Part shown: positions 18,049 to 26,067 of the stretch, piece after piece
How positions within the stretch are numbered: position 1 is the first letter of the stretch
How the letters are laid out: the number at the start of each line of letters is the position of its first letter
NCBI GenBank assembly: GCA_050949085.1
Contig: JBMNFB010000001.1
Coordinates: 744,001 to 808,000 of the forward strand
Direction of reading: 5' to 3'
Source of the DNA: JBMNFB01 sp050949085
GTDB taxonomy: Bacteria; Bacillota; UBA994; UBA5500
Length of the DNA: 64,000 nucleotides
Notes under the pieces: model-generated
The model's input: the letters and a program-made list of their open reading frames with translations, nothing else
The model's database searches: none
What the model was told of the DNA's origin: nothing
Translations under genes and position numbers: made by a program

Positions 18049-18450
18049 ATGAAAATGAGGCTGCTGGACATCCAGCCGAGCCAGCTCTACATCTCTGAGG
18101 CCAAGCTGAGGGATGTTGAGAGTTGGCTCAACCGCGACACTGCATCCAGCTATGCCGCCCTGCAGGTCAAGCAACTGAATGGCCGGGTGATTCTAACTGA
18201 CGGACATACACGCGCCCTGACGCTGCACAGGCTTGGCTTTGAAACAGTCCGGGTTGAGTGGGATACCGATGATCTGGATTGGGAGGCCTACCAGATTTGT
18301 GTGGATTGGTGCGTCAGTGAGGGTATCTCGAATGTCACGCATCTCGCCAACCGGATCATCAGCGCCGAAGACTACGAACGGCTTTGGCACGACCGCTGTC
18401 GTCAGATGCAGGCAGAACTGAAGGAGAAAAGACAAAGGGAGGGGCAGTGA
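18049..18450 (+). CDS. ParB/sulfiredoxin-fold-like protein
   Basis: A 133-residue protein. The segment LNGRVILTDGHTRALTLHRLG strongly recalls the DGHHR-type motif of ParB/Srx-fold proteins, and the N-terminus (LLDIQPSQLYISEAKLRDVE) fits the preceding ParB strand. No helix-turn-helix DNA-binding domain follows, so a chromosome-segregation role is unlikely. It ends three bases before pepP, and GGAGGGG in its tail is the pepP ribosome-binding site, so the two are co-translated. The C-terminal 30 residues are a charged helix. Function unknown. Confidence 0.6.
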   Translation: MKMRLLDIQPSQLYISEAKLRDVESWLNRDTASSYAALQVKQLNGRVILTDGHTRALTLHRLGFETVRVEWDTDDLDWEAYQICVDWCVSEGISNVTHLANRIISAEDYERLWHDRCRQMQAELKEKRQREGQ

Positions 18451-18453
18451 CGA

Positions 18454-19716
18454 ATGGAAACAAGTTATTACCTGGGCAATCGCCAGCGACTCTACGCAGG
18501 AATGGAAGATAATTCGCTGCTGGTCCTGTTTTCCGGCCAGGCACCGCGCCAGAGCGGCGACCAGTTCTATTCCTTCTTCTGCAACCGCAACTTCCTGTAT
18601 AGCACCGGCTGCAACGAAGAGGGCATCATCTTTCTCGCCCGGAAGCAGGCAGGTGAGGTATCCGAAACACTCTACCTGAAACGCCCTGACCCGATGGCGG
18701 AGCGCTGGTCGGGCAAGCGGCTCAAGGCTGCAGATGCAACGAACCGCTCCGGCATTCAGCACATCAGCTACATCGATCGCTTCGCCCAGGACCTGCACGG
18801 CCACGCCATGAGCGGCGCGTTTGAGCGCCTCTATCTGGACCTGACCAAACTCACGCCGGATGAGCCGGCCAATACCGAGCATCGCTTTGCCCTCTCCTGC
18901 CGCGAGAGCTATCCGGCCTTGCCAGTGCAGAACATCCACCCGATCTTCCAGCAGCTGCGCATCATCAAGCAACCCTGTGAGATCGCTGCCATGCGCGAAG
19001 CGATCCGCATCACCGGCGAAGCCATCAAGGCGATGATGCGCGCCTCCCGCCCCGGCATGTGGGAATACCAATACAAGGCGATTTTCGATCATGTGCTCAC
19101 CGATCACGGCGTACTGGAGCCCGGCTTCGCGCCGATCATCTGCGCGGGAGAGAACAACTTCTGCATCCACTATTACGCCTACACCGGGCAAGCGCAGGAC
19201 GGCGACCTGGTGCTGAATGACGTCGGCGCCCGCTGGAAAGGGATGGTGAACGACGTCTCTCGCAGCTGGCCCTGCAACGGCAAGTTTACTGAGCGGCAGC
19301 GGCTGCTCTATGAGTGTGCCCTGAAGACCTCGGACCACATGTTCTCCATCATCAGACCGGGCATGCCCCACGCCGATGTGGATCGCCTTGCCCGCGAGTA
19401 TTGCTATGAGCTGTTGCACCAACTGGGGTTGGTCGGGGACTACAGCGAAATCGGCAAGCTGATGTGGCATGGCGGCGCCCACCACGTCGGCCTCGACGTG
19501 CATGACGACGTGACCCGCGGCGGCATGCTCCAGCCCGGCATGATCTTCTGCGTCGACATCGGCATCTACTGCGAGGAGTGGGGAATTGGCTTCCGCCTCG
19601 AGGATAACTGCCTTGTTACCGAGGACGGCTGCGAAAACCTCTCCTGCGCCATCCCCCGCACCATCGCCGAAATCGAAGCCAGCATCGGGCACGGTGAACG
19701 CCGGGGACGGTTCTAA
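18454..19716 (+). CDS. pepP: M24 family aminopeptidase P (Xaa-Pro aminopeptidase)
   Basis: A 420-residue cytoplasmic metallopeptidase that removes an N-terminal residue preceding proline. The N-terminal creatinase-like domain (1-165) starts GNRQRLYAGMEDNSLLVLFSG, and the pita-bread catalytic domain follows. Metal ligands: two Asp in VLNDVGARWKGMVNDVSRSW, His in WHGGAHHVGLDVHD and Glu in GFRLEDNCLV. The fourth ligand, Glu in the usual T-x-E-P-G, is replaced by Asp (CVDIGIY). The start follows GGAGGGG in the upstream gene. The last six codons and the TAA stop lie inside a dispersed hairpin repeat. Confidence 0.9.
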   Translation: METSYYLGNRQRLYAGMEDNSLLVLFSGQAPRQSGDQFYSFFCNRNFLYSTGCNEEGIIFLARKQAGEVSETLYLKRPDPMAERWSGKRLKAADATNRSGIQHISYIDRFAQDLHGHAMSGAFERLYLDLTKLTPDEPANTEHRFALSCRESYPALPVQNIHPIFQQLRIIKQPCEIAAMREAIRITGEAIKAMMRASRPGMWEYQYKAIFDHVLTDHGVLEPGFAPIICAGENNFCIHYYAYTGQAQDGDLVLNDVGARWKGMVNDVSRSWPCNGKFTERQRLLYECALKTSDHMFSIIRPGMPHADVDRLAREYCYELLHQLGLVGDYSEIGKLMWHGGAHHVGLDVHDDVTRGGMLQPGMIFCVDIGIYCEEWGIGFRLEDNCLVTEDGCENLSCAIPRTIAEIEASIGHGERRGRF

Positions 19717-19736
19717 CCGTTCACTTTTATGTCAAC
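19694..19736 (+). repeat. Dispersed hairpin repeat, copy C
   Basis: A copy of a roughly 42-bp element with a conserved GGGGACGGTTC core, flanked here by GTGAACG/CGTTCAC arms and followed by ACTTTTATGTCAAC. It contains the stop codon of pepP. The other copies are at 21838, 34745 and 36573. Confidence 0.75.
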
Positions 19737-19749
19737 TGCCCTCAGGTCC

Positions 19750-19783
19750 AGAGCCAGGGAGACGGGGCCCGTCCCCTGGCTCT
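19750..19783. terminator. Hairpin, probable terminator after pepP
   Basis: A 10-bp stem (AGAGCCAGGG with CCCTGGCTCT) enclosing a second GACGG/CCGTC stem. There is no good T-run, so it may work as a 3' barrier rather than a canonical terminator. Confidence 0.55.
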
Positions 19784-19839
19784 CGATGATTTGCGCTATG
19801 CCCTTCTCCTTGCTGCCGGGGTCACTCGGCGCTTGTGTT

Positions 19840-21255
19840 TTACTCCGGCTTCTTGCGCGGGATCACGCGCCCGCCGGCGTGGATGGCCCACACTTCTCCG
19901 TCCGCATCGGCCATGAAGCGCACCTCGTTATCACTGTACCTATAATGCCAGACGGCGGATGCAGATCCTGTGGCATACAGAGGGAACGTTCCCAGCCAGC
20001 CGCCGATGCTCAGCCCATCGCCGCTTTTCTCGATAGTGTAGGTGGCACCTTCGCCTGACTTATATGCGCCCACCACTTTCTCCATCAGATCTTCAGGCCA
20101 GGGTTGATGCCGGTAAGTGCGTCGCGGCTCTTCGATGGGTAGCCCCAGAGCCAGATTGATCAAGGCATGATAGATTTTGGCCACTGGCACACCGCTGGTG
20201 TTGCAGAGCACGACCGCGGCAATCCCTTTCTCCGGTACAAAACCCATATTCGAGGAGACACCCTTCAGGCTGCCGCCATGATCCACCAGGGTCACGCCGG
20301 CATAGTCCTGCACCACCAGGCCGTAGCCGTAGCGGCGGTTCTCCGTGAACTCCAGCGTTCTCTGCCGCATCCGCTCCACACCGGCTGCAGAGAGCAGGCG
20401 TTCTTCGCCCCACTTGCCGCCGTTGGCGTACATCTGCGCATACTTGATCAGGTCGTCGACACAGGATTTCAGCCAGCCGCAGGCCACAAACGGCGGGGCC
20501 ACCTGCCAGTTGGACGAATGCTTCAGTTCCTCATCACGGGTTCGATAATAGAGCTCAGTTACGTTATCGAGCGCCTGTAGTTCCTCCACTGTGAACACGC
20601 TACGCTCCATGCCTAGCGGCTGCAGGATGTGGCGCCTGACATATTCCTGATAGGGCTCGCCGCTCACCCGCTCCACGATTTCACCCAGCAGACCATAGCA
20701 ATCATTGGAATAGCTGAGATACTCGCCGGGCTGGCCCAGCATCTCATAGTCTCCGTTCTTCAGATAGTCCAGCAAGTCGGCCATGGTGTCAACCCGTGGA
20801 TTCTCCGGCTTGTCCTTGGCCCCGTCCTCATCCTCGGATTCCGGCTCGTCCGGCACCGTATTGCCGGTGATACTGTAATTCAGCGTTGGAAGCGGTGGAA
20901 AACCCGCCGTATGCGTCAGCAGATGATGGATGGTCACCGCCTGCGCATCGGCGCCCGTCGGCAAGCCAAACTCCGGGAGATAGCGGACGACAGGATCCTC
21001 CGGCTGCAGCAGACCGCGCTCGGCCAGCTGCATGATCGCCAGCGCCGTAAACGACTTGGTTACCGAGGCCAGGCCGAAAATTGTCTGCCCATCCACCGGC
21101 AACCCTGCTGCCAGATCACGGTGGCCAAAGCTCGCCTGATACGTCACTTCGCCCTGCTCGGCCAAAGCGACCACGATCCCCGGTGCCTGATAGGCCTGCC
21201 TGATCTGCTCCAGGTAGTTCTCGAAGGCTGCGATACGCTCTGCACTATACTTCAA
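19840..21255 (-). CDS. Beta-lactamase-family serine hydrolase (class C / PBP4*-like)
   Basis: A 471-residue protein of the AmpC/esterase EstB superfamily. The catalytic SxxK is SVTKSFTALA (about residue 64), the YxN motif is YSNDCYGLLGE, and the third motif is HGG in VDHGGSLKGVSSN. A C-terminal beta-rich domain (about 370-471) is probably the lipocalin-like extension seen in many paralogs. There is no signal peptide, so the protein is probably cytoplasmic, and a role as esterase or peptidase is likelier than antibiotic resistance. An acidic insertion (DEPESEDEDGAKDKPE) sits near residue 135. The start follows AGGAGG. Confidence 0.88.
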   Translation of the reverse strand: MKYSAERIAAFENYLEQIRQAYQAPGIVVALAEQGEVTYQASFGHRDLAAGLPVDGQTIFGLASVTKSFTALAIMQLAERGLLQPEDPVVRYLPEFGLPTGADAQAVTIHHLLTHTAGFPPLPTLNYSITGNTVPDEPESEDEDGAKDKPENPRVDTMADLLDYLKNGDYEMLGQPGEYLSYSNDCYGLLGEIVERVSGEPYQEYVRRHILQPLGMERSVFTVEELQALDNVTELYYRTRDEELKHSSNWQVAPPFVACGWLKSCVDDLIKYAQMYANGGKWGEERLLSAAGVERMRQRTLEFTENRRYGYGLVVQDYAGVTLVDHGGSLKGVSSNMGFVPEKGIAAVVLCNTSGVPVAKIYHALINLALGLPIEEPRRTYRHQPWPEDLMEKVVGAYKSGEGATYTIEKSGDGLSIGGWLGTFPLYATGSASAVWHYRYSDNEVRFMADADGEVWAIHAGGRVIPRKKPE

Positions 21256-21366
21256 CTACAAACCTCCTCTGCTCAGAATAGCTGACTGAATAGAGTCTTT
21301 CTTCTTCTCACACTTTCGCCAACAGCGGCAGGTTTCCTCTGCTAAACCTCGATTTATCATGCAAAG

Positions 21367-21420
21367 CGAATGCTAGTACAGTTACTACATCCTACGCTTC
21401 GCCCCTAGTCCTAGCATTCG
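21367..21420. repeat. Inverted repeat upstream of the truncated MFS gene
   Basis: CGAATGCTAG (21367-21376) and its exact complement CTAGCATTCG (21411-21420), 34 bases apart, in the divergent region between the serine hydrolase and the MFS remnant. It could be a regulatory stem or a decayed element end. Confidence 0.45.
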
Positions 21421-21480
21421 GTTTGTCCAGGGAGTAGAATGAAGTTGGTGTTCCATGACTAGACAGGAGGCATCAGCCAG

Positions 21481-21837
21481 ATGGAACAGTGGAGAAAAAA
21501 CCTGATCATTCTGTGGGTTGGAACTGTCGTCGCCGGGGTATCATTTTCGATCGTCAGCCCCTTTCTGCCAGCCCTGCTGGAAAACCTGGGAGTTGCCGAG
21601 AACCTCGAGATTTGGTCGGGATGGGCGTTTTCAGCCTCGTTCTACAGCAGCGCCCTGCTCTATCCCGTCTGGGGAGCGCTGGCCGACAAATACGGCCGCA
21701 GGCCGCAGCTGCTGCGCTCTGCTGGGTGGACTCTTGCTCTGGATGCGGAACAAGCAATGGGATACACAGACTGCAGCAGGCAGCTCAGAGCTGCAGCCAG
21801 CTGGCGAAGCTGGGGGAAGAAAAACGGCATAGAATGA
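21481..21837 (+). pseudogene. Truncated MFS transporter (N-terminal remnant)
   Basis: The first about 80 codons are a convincing MFS drug-efflux N-terminus: LIILWVGTVVAGVSFSIVS, then the loop signature GALADKYGRRPQLLRS after the second helix. After LRSAGW the homology stops and the remaining 35 codons read out of character (no membrane helices). Normal members have about 400 residues and 12 helices, so this is a deletion remnant. A hairpin repeat copy begins at the stop codon. GGAGGCAT lies upstream of the ATG, so the start signals survive. Confidence 0.75.
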
Positions 21838-21880
21838 TGAACGGTGGGGACGGTTCCCACCGTTCATTTTTATGTAAACT
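21838..21880 (+). repeat. Dispersed hairpin repeat, copy A
   Basis: The best-formed copy: an 11-bp perfect stem (21838-21848 with 21856-21866) around the shared GACGGTT, followed by TTTTTATGTAAAC. It starts inside the stop codon of the truncated MFS gene. Confidence 0.75.
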
Positions 21881-21914
21881 ATGCTGGATCCAGACTGCAC
21901 ATACAGAAACCAGA

Positions 21915-21935
21915 AGGCGGCCACCCTGGCCGCCT
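21915..21935. terminator. GC-rich hairpin downstream of the 22.1-kb gene
   Basis: A perfect 9-bp stem (AGGCGGCCA/TGGCCGCCT) with a three-base loop. On the minus strand it is followed by TCTGGTTTCTG, so it may end the leftward hypothetical gene. Nothing else is seen in 21936-22115. Confidence 0.45.
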
Positions 21936-22115
21936 ATAGCTTGATCCTTCCCCCGCTATTCGCGGGTACATAGAACCCACGCCAATGAGGGATTACTCCT
22001 GAGTAGATGCCCTTGAGTCCGGGTGACAGATGACACAGCCGCCCTCCGCTTCCCCGCCCTGATAATCATGGCCGGTTGCATCTACAGTGATTTTCAGGGT
22101 AGGGATGCGACCGTA

Positions 22116-22598
22116 CTAATCAACGAAGTAGCTGCCCTCATCGATATCCAGAATGCGGTTGCCGAGCAGCATCTCCGCCACCTGCTTGTCACTCCAGCGA
22201 TTATGCAGCTTTCTGGTACACTCATGGTTCCCATCCGCGAAGAATATCTCCAGATCTTCATCCACTTCAACACGTACATAGTGCGGACACTCATTGCACA
22301 GTCGGAACAGCCCGCACTTGGAGTTGAAAGGTTGGTCCTGCGATGCAGTCCAGTAGCTCCTCCACCAGACGTCGCTGTCACCCATATCACGCACCAGATT
22401 GTACCCGGCAGCGTGCCGCTCCATCTGGCCATCTCCCTCGTGCCGGGTGATGACTCTTACCTCGATCTCCGACTCCCACCAGCCGAAATGAGAAAGATAG
22501 GGATCCAGGCTGGGAACCGTCGAGAATACATCTCGCGAAGCTTCGTAGTTCGAGCCCCCTGAATGGGCCTGCCGTTCATCAACGTCATTTGTCACCAT
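22116..22598 (-). CDS. Hypothetical acidic protein
   Basis: A 160-residue, acidic, tryptophan- and cysteine-containing protein with no signal peptide or membrane helix. It is not recognised. The C-terminal part (LFRLCNECPHYVRVEVDED, then FADGNHECTRKLHNRW) has a CxxC and a further Cys that could bind metal. The minus strand is preferred over the overlapping plus-strand frame because ATG 22598 has GGGGAGGC at good spacing. Confidence 0.55.
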   Translation of the reverse strand: MVTNDVDERQAHSGGSNYEASRDVFSTVPSLDPYLSHFGWWESEIEVRVITRHEGDGQMERHAAGYNLVRDMGDSDVWWRSYWTASQDQPFNSKCGLFRLCNECPHYVRVEVDEDLEIFFADGNHECTRKLHNRWSDKQVAEMLLGNRILDIDEGSYFVD

Positions 22599-22689
22599 AG
22601 ATGCCTCCCCTGTTAGCTATTCTCCGTATATGTTTCTACATGGAGCAGCCAACGCCTTCAGCACACTCGGTGAACGCTGAGGCGCATGC

Positions 22690-22714
22690 AAAAAAGCCCG
22701 CGCGTGGCGCGGGC
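22690..22714 (-). terminator. Terminator downstream of the lipoprotein pair
   Basis: GCCCGCGC/GCGCGGGC stem (22696-22703 with 22707-22714) followed by six T on the minus strand, 52 bp after the stop of the second lipoprotein gene. Confidence 0.85.
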
Positions 22715-22765
22715 CGATGTTAACGTTGACCGTGCATTCTGTAATCTATTGTCTCTCTGCTATCT

Positions 22766-23389
22766 CTAAATGGTCCACTCGGCATGGACAATGCCTACCA
22801 GGTACCAGGCGTCACCCTCCTGCTCAAAGACCAGCCGCAGGCTGCGCCAGTCAATTCCCCCATATTGCGGATCAATCTCCGGGAAGTGAAACTCGATGAA
22901 GCCGCCGTTGGGGTATGCTTCCTCGATGTTGTTGATGGTGTTACTCCAGCCGATGCTGTGATTCCGGCCAACCATCGGTGCCTGGGCAAAGTCCACGTCG
23001 TAGACGAAGCGCCCGTAGTACTCGCCAAATGTAAGCTCGATGGGGTCGCCACTACCGTCATACTCGCCCCAGACGTATACGGTCGTGTCGCTGTCCAGCT
23101 CCGCAACCTGGTCGGTCGTGAAAACCCGGTCCTTCTCCAGATCGATGTAGGGATAAGCGGTAAATCGCAGCCCCTTCTGCGGATGCACTATGGACGCGAG
23201 ACTCTCCCAGTCCCTGGCCTTGATAAGCTCGATGGCGCGCAGTGCGCTGAGCAGAGGCTCCTGCTGGGCTAGCAGCCCAAGGTCATTCCCAGCGTCCGGA
23301 TCCTGGTTGACAAGCGGCATGCCCGAACAGCCTGCCAGCAGCCCTACCGTCAAGACGAGCAGTACAAGTAGACTAATCCGTCTGGTCAA
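22766..23389 (-). CDS. Putative lipoprotein, paralog 2 of a tandem pair
   Basis: A 207-residue exported lipoprotein. The signal peptide has a hydrophobic core (ISLLVLLVLTVGLLAGC) ending in a lipobox LLAGC. The mature part shares most blocks with the upstream neighbour: LLSALRAIELIKARDWESLA, VHPQKGLRFTAYPYIDLEKD, SGDPIELTFGEYYGRFVYD and VFEQEGDAWYLVGIVHAEWTI. Function is not recognised; the fold may be NTF2- or DUF4878-like, small ligand-binding. TTG 23389 follows AAGGAGGG at seven bases; the reading frame runs further upstream but without a leader-like sequence. Confidence 0.78.
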   Translation of the reverse strand: MTRRISLLVLLVLTVGLLAGCSGMPLVNQDPDAGNDLGLLAQQEPLLSALRAIELIKARDWESLASIVHPQKGLRFTAYPYIDLEKDRVFTTDQVAELDSDTTVYVWGEYDGSGDPIELTFGEYYGRFVYDVDFAQAPMVGRNHSIGWSNTINNIEEAYPNGGFIEFHFPEIDPQYGGIDWRSLRLVFEQEGDAWYLVGIVHAEWTI

Positions 23390-23622
23390 TGCTGACCCTC
23401 CTTCTGGCGTTTCTACGATGACATCTCTTCCGGGACTCCCGAGGCGCGCTACGTCGACAGCTGCCCGTGGTCGCCCCCAGGGTCCCTTGTCTGTTATGGA
23501 CGCCCAAGCCGGCTCCTTTGTTGCCGCGCGGTCCCTGGCATTAATGCCCTGCCGCGCATCACGGTTAGCTTTCTCTGCTCTAGACTCGCCTTTTTCGACG
23601 GCGGCTTCTACCACACTCCCCG

Positions 23623-24252
23623 CTAGATCGTCCACTCGCCGTGGATGACTCCTACCAGATACCAGGTGTCGCCCTGCTGCTCAAAGACGAGCTTCAGGCT
23701 GCGCCAGTCGATTCCATCGTGCATTTCAGTTCCTGGGAAGTAGAACTCGACAAACCGCCCGTTCGGATAGGCCTCCTGAACATTATCGATGGCATTGCCG
23801 GTGCCGATGATGCGATCGCGACCAATCAGCGGCGCATTAGCGAAGTCTGCATCGTAGATGAAGCGCTCATAGTATTCGCCGAAGGTTAGTTGGATCGGGT
23901 CGCCGCTACCATCATAGTGACCCCAGTTATGCTTGGTCGAATCGGTGCCGAAACCGGCAACCTGTTCGGCAGTGAAAACCAGGTCCTTCTCAAGCTCAAT
24001 GTAGGGATAGGCAGTGAAACGCACCCCTGCCTCAGGATGCACCATGGCCGCCAGCCCCTCCCAGTCCTTGTTCTGGATCAGTTCGATGGCCTGCAGTGCA
24101 CTGAACAGCGGCCCTTGCGATTTGGCCAGCTCCCGCCAGCTTGCCACCTCATTCTCCAGTTCCTCGATGGCACCTCGGTCGACACAGCCGACCAGGAGAC
24201 CAAACGTCAACAGTATGACCACACAAAGGCTGATAACTCTCTTCAATCTCAA
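23623..24252 (-). CDS. Putative lipoprotein, paralog 1 of a tandem pair
   Basis: A 209-residue lipoprotein with signal peptide VISLCVVILLTFGLLVGC and lipobox LLVGC. A short coiled segment (AIEELENEVASWRELAKS) precedes a globular domain clearly homologous to the next gene (shared FTAYPYI(E/D)LEKD, GDPIQLTFGEYYERFIYD, GIDWRSLKLVFEQ and GEWTI C-terminus). The two are separated by 233 bp without a terminator, consistent with a tandem duplication in one transcript. The start TTG 24252 follows AAGGGTGG. Confidence 0.78.
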   Translation of the reverse strand: MRLKRVISLCVVILLTFGLLVGCVDRGAIEELENEVASWRELAKSQGPLFSALQAIELIQNKDWEGLAAMVHPEAGVRFTAYPYIELEKDLVFTAEQVAGFGTDSTKHNWGHYDGSGDPIQLTFGEYYERFIYDADFANAPLIGRDRIIGTGNAIDNVQEAYPNGRFVEFYFPGTEMHDGIDWRSLKLVFEQQGDTWYLVGVIHGEWTI

Positions 24253-24414
24253 TCCACCCTTCTACAATCTGGCGCGCCTGCCTACCCCTAGGATACCTTC
24301 TACCAGCCGTTTCAACAAGTGATAGGAAACCTTTCGCAACAGCGCCACAACTCACCACTTAAGAGCGAAGACTTCAGGGCGAAGTGGGATGATCTGCCCC
24401 TCCATTTCACATAG

Positions 24415-24450
24415 AAAAGGCGCAGATGGATCAATCGTCTCATCTGCGCC
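24415..24450 (-). terminator. Terminator of the lysine ABC transporter operon
   Basis: A 10-bp stem (GGCGCAGATG 24419-24428 with 24441-24450) followed by TTTT on the minus strand, 18 bp after the ATP-binding protein gene. Confidence 0.85.
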
Positions 24451-24467
24451 CCTTTCTACTATTCTTG

Positions 24468-25205
24468 TCACCTTCCCCGAGTGCGCAGCAGAAACTGACG
24501 GGTGCGCTCCTGCTGCGGGTTGTCAAGAATCTGCTCGGGTGTGCCTTCTTCGGCGATCACGCCCTGATCCATGAAGGCCACGCGGTCGGCGACCTCGCGA
24601 GCAAAATCCATCTCGTGGGTGACGATGAGCATCGTCATGCCGCTATCCGCCAGCATCTCCATCACCTTCAGCACCTCGCCCACCATCTCCGGGTCGAGAG
24701 CGGACGTGGGTTCGTCAAAGAGCATCACATCTGGCTCCATGGACAGCGCCCGAGCGATGGCCACGCGCTGCTTCTGTCCGCCAGAGAGCTGTCTCGGCCG
24801 CGCATGGATGAACTGCTCCATCCCCACCAGCCGCAGGTATTTCAGCGCCACCTGTTCGGCTTCTGCGCGGCTGCGGCGCAGCACCTTCATCTGACCGACA
24901 ACGCAGTTGCCCAGGACATCATGGTTGTTGAACAGATTGAACTGTTGAAAGACCATGCCCAGCCGGGCGCGGGTGGCGTAGATCTCTCCCGGCCTGTCGA
25001 GGATATTCTGCCCCCGGTAGATGATCCTGCCGCCGCTCGGCTTCTCCAGCAGGTTGATGCAGCGCAGCAGGGTCGACTTCCCCGAGCCAGAGGAGCCGAT
25101 GATGCAGACGACCTCGCCAGCGCTTACCGAGAAGTTGATGTCCTTCAGGACCTCATGTGTACCAAAGGACTTGCTCAGGTGCTGAATCTCAATCACGTTT
25201 TCCAT
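24468..25205 (-). CDS. Polar amino acid ABC transporter ATP-binding protein (probably lysine)
   Basis: A 245-residue ATPase of the GlnQ/HisP class that energises import. Walker A is GSSGSGKS, the Q-loop is VFQQFNLF, the ABC signature is LSGGQKQR, Walker B is VMLFDEPTSALD and the switch His is in IVTHEMDF. It is the last gene of a permease/binding-protein operon headed by a lysine riboswitch, so lysine is the likely substrate. ATG 25205 is preceded by AGGTGA; a GTG at 25214 is too close to the Shine-Dalgarno. Confidence 0.93.
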   Translation of the reverse strand: MENVIEIQHLSKSFGTHEVLKDINFSVSAGEVVCIIGSSGSGKSTLLRCINLLEKPSGGRIIYRGQNILDRPGEIYATRARLGMVFQQFNLFNNHDVLGNCVVGQMKVLRRSRAEAEQVALKYLRLVGMEQFIHARPRQLSGGQKQRVAIARALSMEPDVMLFDEPTSALDPEMVGEVLKVMEMLADSGMTMLIVTHEMDFAREVADRVAFMDQGVIAEEGTPEQILDNPQQERTRQFLLRTRGR

Positions 25206-25226
25206 GTCTTTCACCTGCCTCCCCTG

Positions 25227-26003
25227 CTAGTAGCTGGACGAGCTGCGCTGCTTGCGCAGGATATCTTCCGGCGTCTCCACCTGCATCTGGTTCGCATAGA
25301 GAATATAGTGCTCTGGGCCGTCAAGCCTTCTCTCCAGATAGCGCAAGATCCGCGTGACGGTGAATGTCATCACCAGGTAGATCACACTGACGACGAGGAA
25401 TGTCTCGAAGTAGTGAAAGTTGCTACCGGCGACAGATTTCCCCTGAAAGAACAGCTCGGTAACCGAAATAACGTTGAGCACCGAGGTATCTTTGATGTTG
25501 ATGACAAACTCGTTGCCCGTGGCCGGCAGAATGTTGCGGATCACCTGCGGCAGAATGACGTAGAACATGGTCTGCCAGTGGTTCATGCCGATGGCCTGGG
25601 CCGCCTCGAACTGCCCCTTATCGATGGAGACGATGCCGCCGCGCACGATCTCAGCCATATAGGCGCCAGTGTTGATAGAGACGATGAACAGGGCAGCCGT
25701 CAGCCGATCCATGTGCAACCCCAGGGCGATGGCCGAACCGTAGTAGATGACCATGGCCTGAACAATCATCGGCGTCCCCCGGAATACTTCAATATACACG
25801 GCGAGGACAGCATTCATCATCCAGAGGCAGGCGCGCTTCGTGCGGCCTCCTTCTCTGGGAATCGTGCGAGCGACACCCACCAGCAAACCGATAACAACGC
25901 CGACAACGGTGCCGACGGTAGCAAGCAGGAGAGTCGTTCGGGCTCCCCGCAGGAACATCGGCCAGTATTCCGTCGTGATCCTGACGATCCATTCTAAGCT
26001 CAT
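25227..26003 (-). CDS. Polar amino acid ABC transporter permease
   Basis: A 258-residue HisM/GlnP-type permease with about five membrane helices. The family's FRGTPMIVQ is in helix 2-3, and the EAA motif with coupling helix reads GQFEAAQAIGMNHWQTMFYVILPQ. It also has INTGAYMAEIVRGGI. ATG 26003 follows AAGGAGGAG. It is the only permease in the operon, so it presumably works as a homodimer. Confidence 0.93.
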   Translation of the reverse strand: MSLEWIVRITTEYWPMFLRGARTTLLLATVGTVVGVVIGLLVGVARTIPREGGRTKRACLWMMNAVLAVYIEVFRGTPMIVQAMVIYYGSAIALGLHMDRLTAALFIVSINTGAYMAEIVRGGIVSIDKGQFEAAQAIGMNHWQTMFYVILPQVIRNILPATGNEFVINIKDTSVLNVISVTELFFQGKSVAGSNFHYFETFLVVSVIYLVMTFTVTRILRYLERRLDGPEHYILYANQMQVETPEDILRKQRSSSSY

Positions 26004-26067
26004 GGCTCTCCTCCTTATGGGATGGACCCGAATGCCTCAATTATGAGGCAGTCGGCTCTCAGCAGAT

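Noticed and set aside
18193..19692. Long leftward open frame (about 500 codons) opposite pepP
   Set aside because: It is a GC-rich mirror of a clearly homologous gene, has no ribosome-binding site and no recognisable protein features.
22023..22562. Rightward frame overlapping the 22.1-kb hypothetical gene
   Set aside because: No Shine-Dalgarno at its start; the minus-strand frame has GGGGAGGC and a terminator-like hairpin downstream.
24426..25997. Rightward 523-codon frame across the ABC transporter genes
   Set aside because: It covers two genes with intact family motifs on the other strand, so it is a shadow.
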